From Planctomycetota bacterium (GTDB lineage Bacteria; Planctomycetota; Phycisphaerae; UBA1845; UTPLA1), in the NCBI GenBank assembly GCA_016235815.1, contig JACRIM010000027.1:1-64000 (forward strand): DNA of 64,000 nucleotides, given 5' to 3'. How positions within the stretch are numbered: position 1 is the first letter of the stretch; every line of letters starts with the position of its first letter. The translations under genes were made by a program, and so were the position numbers. The notes beneath the pieces were generated by a model. It did not search any database. It saw nothing but the letters and a program-made list of their open reading frames with translations, and was not told where the DNA came from. Positions 15,325 through 22,727 of this stretch are shown here, piece by piece.

Positions 15325-16794
15325 ATGAGCACAACCACACTGACACACAATGCCGAAACAAAACCGGTTCCGGCAGGGCCGACGGCGCTGCAGCGGGCCG
15401 CGGTACTTTCGGGCACGACGGGGTCCCACGTCACGTCTAGTCAGGCCGGGTATATCCCCGTACCCATTTCTCGCATTCCCCTTGGGGCGATGAAATCCAT
15501 CCCGATCTACCTGCGCTCAAACGGACTGAATGATTTCAGTGACGACGGCACGAAATTCGTGCTGTATCGCTCGAAGCTCACGCGCTTCACCGATGCCGAC
15601 CGCCAGCGGCTGTCGGAGAGCGGCGTAAAGTTCATTTATGTGCCGATGACCGATCACGACAAGTTCCGAAAGCAGACGGAGGACCAACTGGCAACCATCG
15701 CGGCCGATCCGTCCGTCGCTCAGGCCGAAGCCGCAGCGCTGGTCTATGAGACGAGCATGGAACTGGTGAACGAGGTGCTCACGGAGCCGCACCTGGCAAA
15801 GCAACTGCCGCGGCTTGAGAAAGTGGCCCGGGCTGTCACGATGCTGACGATGAAGCGACCGGATGCCTTCGAGGGGCTTTTTGCAACGGCGCACCACGAC
15901 TTTTACACGGCGACTCATGCAGTGAATGTGGCGACGTGGATGGTTTCACTGGCATACGCGCTGGGATATGAGGATGAGGAAAAACTGAACCTCGTGTGCC
16001 AGGCGGGGATGCTGCACGACATTGGGAAGATCTATCTGCCGCCGGATTTGCTCAACAAGGCGGGCAAACTCACGGAACGCGACTGGGAACTGGTGCAACA
16101 GCACCCGGTGCTCGGGCGCAAGCATCTTCAGCAACATGGCGGAGTCGATCCGATCATCATGCGCGTGGCCGAAGAACACCACGAGCGGCTCGACGGGACC
16201 GGATACCCACATGGACTGGTGGGGGATCAGATTCATCCGCTCAGTCGCATCTGCGCCATCGTCGATTCGTTTGATGCGATGACGGCGTTTCGACCTTACA
16301 AGGCGAAGACGCTGACCGTTCCACAATCGATACAAATTCTGCAGGCGGAAACGCCGGATCGCTACGACCCAACGGCCATGGCGGCGTGGTTGAAGATGAT
16401 GGACTCGGTGCGCGACATACCGATCGTGGTCAAGCGGCAGGGACCATCTCAAAAAAGCGATCGGAAAAAATCGAAAAAAGAAGCGTGCCAGCGGCGGTAC
16501 CAGCGATTCAAGTTTCACTGCCAGGCCAAGGTTTATGTCATTGTCGTTGGCACGACCGGTTGGACGGTGGGCGAGCCGATCAAAGTCACGGCGCACAACA
16601 TTTCGAGATCGGGCATTGCGTTTCTCAGCCAGGTTCCGATTAATGTCGGAAGTTGCGTGCGCGTGCAACTCCTCGCACAGGGGCCGAGTCGCAAATCGCT
16701 CGACGGGCGGATCATGCGATGTCACGCCTACAGCGATGGGTGCTTTGACATCGGCATGACCATCGCGAAGCTGCCGGAAGTGGAAACGCGATAG
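15325..16794 (+). CDS. HD-GYP phosphodiesterase with C-terminal PilZ domain
   Basis: The product is about 489 aa from the ATG at 15325 (AGGG upstream; earlier in-frame sequence is not protein-like). The central HD-GYP domain has the metal site 'HDIGK' and the diagnostic 'HHERLDGTGYP', followed by 'RICAIVDSFDAMTAFRPYK'. The C-terminal ~110 residues form a PilZ domain with 'RRYQRFKF' and 'NISRSG' for c-di-GMP binding. It therefore likely hydrolyses c-di-GMP and senses it through PilZ. No membrane segment or receiver domain was seen. Confidence 0.92.
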   Translation: MSTTTLTHNAETKPVPAGPTALQRAAVLSGTTGSHVTSSQAGYIPVPISRIPLGAMKSIPIYLRSNGLNDFSDDGTKFVLYRSKLTRFTDADRQRLSESGVKFIYVPMTDHDKFRKQTEDQLATIAADPSVAQAEAAALVYETSMELVNEVLTEPHLAKQLPRLEKVARAVTMLTMKRPDAFEGLFATAHHDFYTATHAVNVATWMVSLAYALGYEDEEKLNLVCQAGMLHDIGKIYLPPDLLNKAGKLTERDWELVQQHPVLGRKHLQQHGGVDPIIMRVAEEHHERLDGTGYPHGLVGDQIHPLSRICAIVDSFDAMTAFRPYKAKTLTVPQSIQILQAETPDRYDPTAMAAWLKMMDSVRDIPIVVKRQGPSQKSDRKKSKKEACQRRYQRFKFHCQAKVYVIVVGTTGWTVGEPIKVTAHNISRSGIAFLSQVPINVGSCVRVQLLAQGPSRKSLDGRIMRCHAYSDGCFDIGMTIAKLPEVETR

Positions 16795-16819
16795 CGATTC
16801 ATGTTCACGAGATCGGATT

Positions 16820-18136
16820 CTACGATTCTCGCTCATCCAAAACCGGAATGCTGATCGGCGGTGACTGCGTCACGTCCATGCGGGTGATATCGTCGACCGC
16901 GGCGCGAACGCTTCGCTCTTTTGTCGGGTGCGTGGTCACGATCACGGGGACCGCGGCGGAGGAGACGGATTGCGGCGGCTCGTGTTGGACAATGGTGGCG
17001 ATGCTGATGCCGTGGCTGCCGAGGACGGTGGCGAGCTTGCCGATGCCGCCAGGCTGATCGCGCAGGCCGACTCGGATGTAGTGCGGACAAGCCGTTTCGC
17101 CGGTTGGACGATAGGTCGCCGCCGGTGTTTGATCGGGAAGCAGGACGAGGCGTTCAAAGGTGCGCCGGGCATTGCCGATGGCGGTGTCGACAAGGTCTGC
17201 AACGACCGCGCTTGCGGTGGCTGCCCCGCCGGCGCCGCGCCCATAGAAAAACGTGTGGCCGATGGGGTGGCCGTAAACACTGACCGCGTTAAATGGGCCT
17301 GAAACATTCGCGAGCGGGTGCGTCGTCGGGATGAAGGTGGGCTGCACGGACAAATCGAGTCCGTCGTCAAAGCGCCGGGCGATGGCGAGCAACTTGCAAC
17401 GATATCCAAGCTGATCGCCGGCGGTGAGGTCGCTTAGTTCAATCTTCTCGATGCCCTCCACGTTGATCTTATTGAAATCGCAGGCGGCTCGCATGGTGAT
17501 GCCCGCGAGAATGGTGAGCTTGTGAGCGGCATCGCCTCCGGAGACATCCAGCGTCGGGTCGGCTTCGGCGTAACCGGCGGCCTGCGCCTCGGCGAGGGCG
17601 TGCGCGTAGCTGGCGTTGTTCTCCAACATGCGCGTGAGGATGTAATTGCTCGTGCCATTGAGGATGCCCATGACGGCGTCAATGCGGTTGGCGATAAGGC
17701 CGCGGCGAATGGCCTCGATGAGTGGGACACCGCCGCAGACCGACGCTTCGAAAGCGACGCAGCGACCGGCCTTGCGCGCGGCGGCGAATACCTCGCGACC
17801 ATGCAATGCGAGGAGTGCCTTGTTCGCGGTGATAACATCCTTGCCTGCGAGCAGCGCGGCGAGAATAAGGGTCTTGGCGTGATCGGTGCCGCCGGCCAGT
17901 TCAATGACGATCTGAGTTCCGGCATCGGCGAGCAATTTGGTTGCGTGGGTGGTGAAGAGCTTTGAGGGGAGGGTTATGTCACGGCTGCGACTTGGATCGC
18001 GAACCAGAATGTTCCGAAGTTCGAATCGGCAGCCGCTGGTCTGTCGGAGTTCGTCGGCGTGCTCGGTGAGCATCCGCGCGACCTGGGCACCGACTGCACC
18101 GCAACCGATTAGGCTCACACCGATGGGGGCGTTCAT
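16820..18136 (-). CDS. hom: Homoserine dehydrogenase with ACT domain
   Basis: The 438-aa protein converts aspartate semialdehyde to homoserine in threonine and methionine synthesis. The Rossmann motif 'GVSLIGCGAVGAQVARML' is at the N-terminus, 'VITANKALLA' and 'MGILNGTSNYILTRM' mark the catalytic domain, and 'GRGAGGAATASAVVADLVD' follows. The last ~80 residues are an ACT domain ('RVGLRDQPGGIGKLATVLGS'), consistent with threonine feedback. I chose the ATG at 18136 for the Rossmann-fold start. Divergent from rpsA. Confidence 0.94.
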   Translation of the reverse strand: MNAPIGVSLIGCGAVGAQVARMLTEHADELRQTSGCRFELRNILVRDPSRSRDITLPSKLFTTHATKLLADAGTQIVIELAGGTDHAKTLILAALLAGKDVITANKALLALHGREVFAAARKAGRCVAFEASVCGGVPLIEAIRRGLIANRIDAVMGILNGTSNYILTRMLENNASYAHALAEAQAAGYAEADPTLDVSGGDAAHKLTILAGITMRAACDFNKINVEGIEKIELSDLTAGDQLGYRCKLLAIARRFDDGLDLSVQPTFIPTTHPLANVSGPFNAVSVYGHPIGHTFFYGRGAGGAATASAVVADLVDTAIGNARRTFERLVLLPDQTPAATYRPTGETACPHYIRVGLRDQPGGIGKLATVLGSHGISIATIVQHEPPQSVSSAAVPVIVTTHPTKERSVRAAVDDITRMDVTQSPPISIPVLDERES

Positions 18137-18483
18137 GGGTTGGCGACTGTAGGGGCTACCCGAGGAGCGGGCAAGAATCACAGGGCGGGGTAATTCACGG
18201 TGCCGTCGAAATCGTGGATTGACAGGGGTTTATGCGCTGGGGGATCCGGCTTCGCGCGGCCGATAGATTGATGTATACTGCCCGGCTGTCAGTTGCCACC
18301 CCAATCACTCCTTTCGCGGATGGTCCGCCACAGGTCATTGGGCAAACAAAACCAGGGCTTCGGGCGAATTTTCGCCTTCGGCCGCTCGGTCGCGCTGTCC
18401 GCTCGTGACGCGCCCGGGAAACTCCACATTAGATCGCGGCCACGAACCCAAAATCTTCGTTTCGCCGCAGAAGCGACAACACC
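18137..18483. promoter_or_regulatory. Divergent hom / rpsA control region
   Basis: The 347 bases between the divergent starts should hold both promoters. On the plus strand a consensus TTGACA lies at 18219-18224 but lacks a -10 at normal spacing. A good -10 (TATACT, preceded by TG) at 18274-18279 lacks a clear -35 and would leave a ~200-base rpsA leader. No riboswitch or autoregulatory structure was identified by eye. Confidence 0.4.
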
Positions 18484-20328
18484 ATGCATCACAACATCAA
18501 TGACGCCATGATGGCACAGATCGACGTCTCGGATGACGAACTGAATCGCGAACTTCAAGCGGCCTTCGACGCGCCGGTCAGCACGGCCGTGCTGGAGCAG
18601 GCCATTGGCTCGTCGGTAGCCGAATACAAGGCCGACTCGCTGCTCAAGGGCAAGGTCCTCGGCATCAGCGGTCAGGAGGTCGTCGTCGACGTCGGCCTGA
18701 AGAGCGAAGGCTATGTTCAGCTCCACGAATGGGATGATCCCTCGCAGGTCAAGATCGGCGAGGAAATCGAGGTCCTCCTCGAGCAGGTCGAGAGCGAGAC
18801 GGGCACGGTCATTCTCTCCAAGAAGAAGGCCGACCGGATTCGCGGTTGGCAGCGCGTCCTGGAAACCTGCAAGGAAGGCGATCGCGTCAGTGGTCGTTGT
18901 GTTCGCAAGATCAAGGGCGGTCTGCTCGTCGATATCGGCGTTCCGGTGTTCCTGCCGGCCAGCCAGGTCGATACGCGGCGCCCCGGCGACGTCGGCGACT
19001 TCATCGGCAAGACGGTCGACGCGGTCATCCTCAAGATCGACACCGAACGCCGCAACATCGTCATCAGCCGCCGCAAGCTGATCGAGCACGATCGCAACGA
19101 GGCCAAGAGCAAGTTGATGTCGACCATCGAGATCGGCCAGATCGTCGAAGGCACGGTCAAGAACATCGCCGATTTCGGCGCATTCATCGACCTCGGCGGC
19201 ATCGACGGCCTGCTGCACATCACCGACATGAGCTGGGACCGCATCGGCCACCCGAGCGAGTTGCTCCGCGTCGACCAGAAGGTCAACGTGAAGGTGCTCA
19301 GCATCGACAAGGAGAAGGAAAAGATCGCCCTCGGCTTGAAGCAGACCCAGATCAACCCGTGGGACGAGGTCGAGGCCCGCTACCCGCTCAATTCGCGGGT
19401 CAAGGGCAACGTCGTCAACATCACCAACTACGGCGCATTTATCAAACTCGAAGGCGGCATCGAAGGTCTTGTGCATATTTCCGAGATGTCCTGGACGCGA
19501 CGCATCACGCACCCGTCGGAGATGCTCACGGTCGGCCAGGAGATCGAAGTCGTCGTCCTCGAAATCAACCAGGCAAAGCAGGAAATCAGCCTCGGTATCA
19601 AGCAGACCGAGACGAACCCGTGGACGCGCGTGGCCGAGAAGTATCCGCCGAACACGGTCGTCAGCGGCAAGGTTCGCAACCTGACGAATTACGGTGCGTT
19701 CATCGAGATCGAAGAAGGCATCGACGGCCTGCTGCATGTGTCCGATATGAGCTGGACCAAGAAGGTCAGCCACCCGTCGGAACTGATCAAGAAGGGCGAC
19801 GACATCCGCTGCGTCGTGCTGACCGTCGATCAGGAGAAGCAGCGAATTGCCCTCGGCCTCAAGCAACTCACCGAAGACCCCTGGTTGCACGCCATTCCGG
19901 ATCGCTACATCCCGGGCATGATCGTCCGCGGCAAGGTCACGAAGATCACCAACTTCGGCGTGTTCGTCGAATTGGAGCAGGACCTCGAAGGCCTGTTGCA
20001 CGTCTCCGAACTGACCGACCAGCGCATTGAGGATCCGCACGAGGCCGTGCAAATCGGCGAGGAGATCGAGGTCAAGATCCTCCGCGTTGATATTCAGGAT
20101 CGCAAGATCGGCCTCTCCAAGAAGCGCGCCGATTGGGCGAGCGGCGAAGGCGAAGGCGGCACCGCCAAACCGGCCGGACCGGTCAAGGCGCGGCGCGGCG
20201 GCCTCCACGGCGCGGGCGAAGAGGGAATGGGCATGATCCAGGCGACGTCGCTGCTAAACGACCCGGCCGCAGAGGCCGAAGCACCCGCCGGCGAGGCACC
20301 TGCTGCCGACGCCGAACAGGCCTCCTGA
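18484..20328 (+). CDS. rpsA: 30S ribosomal protein S1
   Basis: The 614-aa protein binds mRNA on the 30S subunit. It has six S1 OB-fold repeats from about residues 45 to 545, the last four with the canonical 'VKNIADFGAFIDLGG..GLLHITDMSW' pattern, as in full-length S1. The C-terminal ~65 residues are Ala/Glu/Gly-rich and low complexity. A very long reading frame on the opposite strand across the gene is a codon-bias shadow. The gene precedes a sigma factor gene. Confidence 0.95.
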   Translation: MHHNINDAMMAQIDVSDDELNRELQAAFDAPVSTAVLEQAIGSSVAEYKADSLLKGKVLGISGQEVVVDVGLKSEGYVQLHEWDDPSQVKIGEEIEVLLEQVESETGTVILSKKKADRIRGWQRVLETCKEGDRVSGRCVRKIKGGLLVDIGVPVFLPASQVDTRRPGDVGDFIGKTVDAVILKIDTERRNIVISRRKLIEHDRNEAKSKLMSTIEIGQIVEGTVKNIADFGAFIDLGGIDGLLHITDMSWDRIGHPSELLRVDQKVNVKVLSIDKEKEKIALGLKQTQINPWDEVEARYPLNSRVKGNVVNITNYGAFIKLEGGIEGLVHISEMSWTRRITHPSEMLTVGQEIEVVVLEINQAKQEISLGIKQTETNPWTRVAEKYPPNTVVSGKVRNLTNYGAFIEIEEGIDGLLHVSDMSWTKKVSHPSELIKKGDDIRCVVLTVDQEKQRIALGLKQLTEDPWLHAIPDRYIPGMIVRGKVTKITNFGVFVELEQDLEGLLHVSELTDQRIEDPHEAVQIGEEIEVKILRVDIQDRKIGLSKKRADWASGEGEGGTAKPAGPVKARRGGLHGAGEEGMGMIQATSLLNDPAAEAEAPAGEAPAADAEQAS

Positions 20329-20349
20329 CAAAATCGTGCAATCCGCCGA

Positions 20350-20384
20350 CCGGGGCGTACGGTCCTAGAATCCATACGCCCCGG
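20350..20384 (+). terminator. Hairpin downstream of rpsA
   Basis: A perfect 10-bp GC-rich inverted repeat (CCGGGGCGTA, 15-nt loop, TACGCCCCGG) starts 22 bases after the rpsA stop. The 3' side lacks a T-run, so it may terminate inefficiently, need Rho, or protect the mRNA end. Confidence 0.5.
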
Positions 20385-20475
20385 ATTGGCAGTTTGTCGG
20401 CGCATCACGCCGGTGCGGTCGAATGCCGATCATTAGGGTTGGCGCGTCACCGGTGGGTGGCGCGGCGGTCGTGCT

Positions 20476-21366
20476 TTGGAGGGATTTGCCATCGTCGTCG
20501 AACCCGGACTACAGCAGTATCTTCGCCAGATCAATGAGTGCGCGCTCCTGACCGCGGACGAAGAGAAGGAGTTGGCCCGCACGATCCAGCGCGGCGCCAG
20601 CGCGTCGGCCCGGTTTTCGCGCGGTGAATTGTCACTCGCGGAAAAGGAACAATTCGAGGAAGAGGGCAACAAAGCCCGCGAGCGGATGATCCGCTCAAAT
20701 CTTCGCCTCGTGGTGAACATCTCCAAGCCGTTTTCGAATCGCGGCATGTCGCTGTCGGACCTGATCGAAGAGGGAAACCTCGGGTTGCTTCGGGCGGTCG
20801 AGGGTTTCGACCCGGACATGGGGGCGCGGTTTTCAACGTATGCAAGCTGGTGGATCAAGCAGTCCATCAAGCGGGCACTCATCAACACCGTTCAGCCGGT
20901 GCATATTCCGGCGTACATGGTGGAACTCATCGCACGTTGGAAGCAGGTTCACATCGAGCTTCAAGATCAGAGTGGTCGCACACCGTCGATTCAGGAAATC
21001 GCCAAGCGCATGGAGCTGCCGGAAAAGAAGGTTCGCATCATCAAGCGGGCCGTTCGGGCGTTTAACGCGCCGACGCAGGCAATGTCCAGTGAGTCCGGCT
21101 CGCTCATGTCGGACATGTTGCCGGATGAGAAATCGCTGCGGCCCGATGACCTCGTGCTCGATGATGATGAGGCTCAGCGAGTGGCCGGGTTGCTGGAGTC
21201 GCTGGACGAGCGCGAGCAGACGATCCTGCGATTGCGCTATGGATGGGGCGATGTCGAGCCGCTGACGCTGAAGGAAATCGGCGCCAAGATCGGCCTGACC
21301 CGCGAGCGCGTACGCCAGTTGGAGGCCGAGGCGCTGGCGAAGCTGGAAAAGGCACTCGGGAACTAG
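20476..21366 (+). CDS. Primary-type sigma-70 RNA polymerase sigma factor
   Basis: The product is about 290-296 aa. Region 1.2 'QQYLRQINECALLTADEEKE' opens the protein. Region 2 follows with 'MIRSNLRLVVNISK', 'LSDLIEEGNLGLLRAVEGFD' and 'FSTYASWWIKQSIKRAL', the core-binding and -10-recognition segments. Regions 3 and 4 end in 'IGLTRERVRQLEAEALAKLE', which recognises -35. It is shorter than RpoD because region 1.1 is absent. No ATG or GTG lies upstream of region 1.2. The only canonical option is TTG at 20476, which overlaps the GGAGGG site, and ATC at 20491 has ideal spacing. The coordinate given uses the TTG. Confidence 0.93.
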   Translation: MEGFAIVVEPGLQQYLRQINECALLTADEEKELARTIQRGASASARFSRGELSLAEKEQFEEEGNKARERMIRSNLRLVVNISKPFSNRGMSLSDLIEEGNLGLLRAVEGFDPDMGARFSTYASWWIKQSIKRALINTVQPVHIPAYMVELIARWKQVHIELQDQSGRTPSIQEIAKRMELPEKKVRIIKRAVRAFNAPTQAMSSESGSLMSDMLPDEKSLRPDDLVLDDDEAQRVAGLLESLDEREQTILRLRYGWGDVEPLTLKEIGAKIGLTRERVRQLEAEALAKLEKALGN

Positions 21367-21904
21367 ACCTATCTCATTCCCGTGGCACAGGCTTCTCGCT
21401 TGTGGCTAAACAACGAGATACTCCAACAACGTGCGACGCCGCAGCAAAGATTCTTCGACTCCGCATAGAATGGTGGGCGTGGGTCCAACACTCCACTCCC
21501 ACGTGGATAGCTCCGCATCACTGCGGGGATTTTCGCGGCAGTGAATCAGGACTAAACTACTACCGGATAAACACAATTGGTGCGTGCCGCGGCACTTGCG
21601 TGATTGTCGGGTTTTGTGGCACGCGAATTGCTGGTGAGTATGCAGTCATTCCTGCGGGGTGATGTGGACCAAGCGTCCGGTCGTCACCACGCCACAGGGC
21701 ATTCGAGTTCGGGCGAGTGAGAGAAGAGGGGTAGAAGCGCATCGTGATCGGTGCGCTTGGCGCGCCGATGCGGCTCGTGGGCGGTGCGCGCGTTGGTAGG
21801 GTGCAGCGCGAGGTAAAGAAACGGCACGGAAACTTCAATGCACGAGGCTATAATAAGAGTAATTACACTGATGCTCGAATCCGCTGGCGAGAGGAGTTTT
21901 TCCA
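21367..21904. other. 538-base intergenic region with a candidate promoter
   Basis: No protein-like frame was found on either strand. A perfect -10 hexamer (TATAAT, 21849-21854) lies ~50 bases before the PEP-CTERM gene and would give a ~44-base leader. The matching -35 position is poor. A GAGGAG ribosome-binding site precedes the ATG at 21905. Confidence 0.4.
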
Positions 21905-22621
21905 ATGCTTCATGCTAACAAAGTACTCGTTTATGTTGTTGCACTCGTGTTGGCATCACCGCTAATCACTCACGCCGGCATCATCGTCGATCAGCCGCCC
22001 TTCGTCGGCGCCGGCGGCCCGGCGAGCGACACGGCATTTATTAATGATTACGGGGAAGATAGCTGGGAAATCTCCGCGGACGAGTTCATCGCTCCTATGA
22101 ACGCAACGATCCATCGGGTTGTCTGGTGGGGTTTCTACGGAGGGAACAATCCTGCCGGCAGTTTTTATCCGCCAACTGGCAATGAATGGATGCGGATACG
22201 ATTTTACGCGCCGCGCGCGGGCGACGGGCTACCGGGCAACATTTCGTACGAATCGACAATTCTGAATCCAAGCCGAACTCCGACTGGCGCTTCCTATGGG
22301 CCGCATCCAGCCTATCGCTTTGAGGCCGACCTGACAACATCGTTCAGCCTGGCAGTGTCAACACATTATTGGTTGGAGGTCACTCAGGTAAATGATATTA
22401 AGAGTGTTTTTAGAAGGTTTTATTTCCCCGATTCCAGCACGCCTCTTGCTGTACTCAACAACTGGCTGAGTGACTGGGATCGCGCTTCGCTGGGCGGACT
22501 CTGCTTCCAATTGTGGGATATGCCCGAACCATCAACGCTATGGTTTTTGATAATTACATTCATCGCGTCTTTGTGGAAGGGGGTGCGAATGACCAACCGC
22601 CCATTAGCAGGATCGGCGTAG
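21905..22621 (+). CDS. PEP-CTERM sorting-domain protein, exported
   Basis: The 238-aa product has a signal peptide (first ~24 residues, ending THAG) and a beta-rich body. Its C-terminal sorting signal is 'MPEPSTLWFLIITFIASLWK' plus a basic tail, the PEP-CTERM arrangement of Pro-Glu-Pro, hydrophobic helix and positive residues. Such proteins are processed by exosortase, which is not in this window. The TM segment is followed by an unusually long tail (GVRMTNRPLAGSA). The body resembles surface proteins of unknown ligand. It stands alone. Confidence 0.85.
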   Translation: MLHANKVLVYVVALVLASPLITHAGIIVDQPPFVGAGGPASDTAFINDYGEDSWEISADEFIAPMNATIHRVVWWGFYGGNNPAGSFYPPTGNEWMRIRFYAPRAGDGLPGNISYESTILNPSRTPTGASYGPHPAYRFEADLTTSFSLAVSTHYWLEVTQVNDIKSVFRRFYFPDSSTPLAVLNNWLSDWDRASLGGLCFQLWDMPEPSTLWFLIITFIASLWKGVRMTNRPLAGSA

Positions 22622-22727
22622 GCTGACCGAATCAGCCGATTCCGAATTCAGCCAGTACATTTGTTGGAGGTAATATCATGTCGTGTAAAAGTAATGGTAG
22701 TATTTAGTCGCCTCAATAGCAAGTTTT

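Noticed and set aside
15946-16836. 296-codon minus-strand frame over the HD-GYP/PilZ gene
   Set aside because: Arg/His-rich shadow of the HD-GYP and PilZ coding sequence.
18846-20030. 394-codon plus-strand frame inside rpsA
   Set aside because: Out-of-frame reading of rpsA dominated by Arg/Gln; the S1 repeats are in the other frame.
18289-20208. 639-codon open frame on the minus strand across rpsA
   Set aside because: It is the antisense shadow of the six S1 repeats, with repetitive Asp/Leu/Val composition caused by GC-rich codon bias.
21684-21905. 73-codon minus-strand frame upstream of the PEP-CTERM gene
   Set aside because: No ribosome-binding site, and it overlaps the likely promoter and start of the PEP-CTERM gene.
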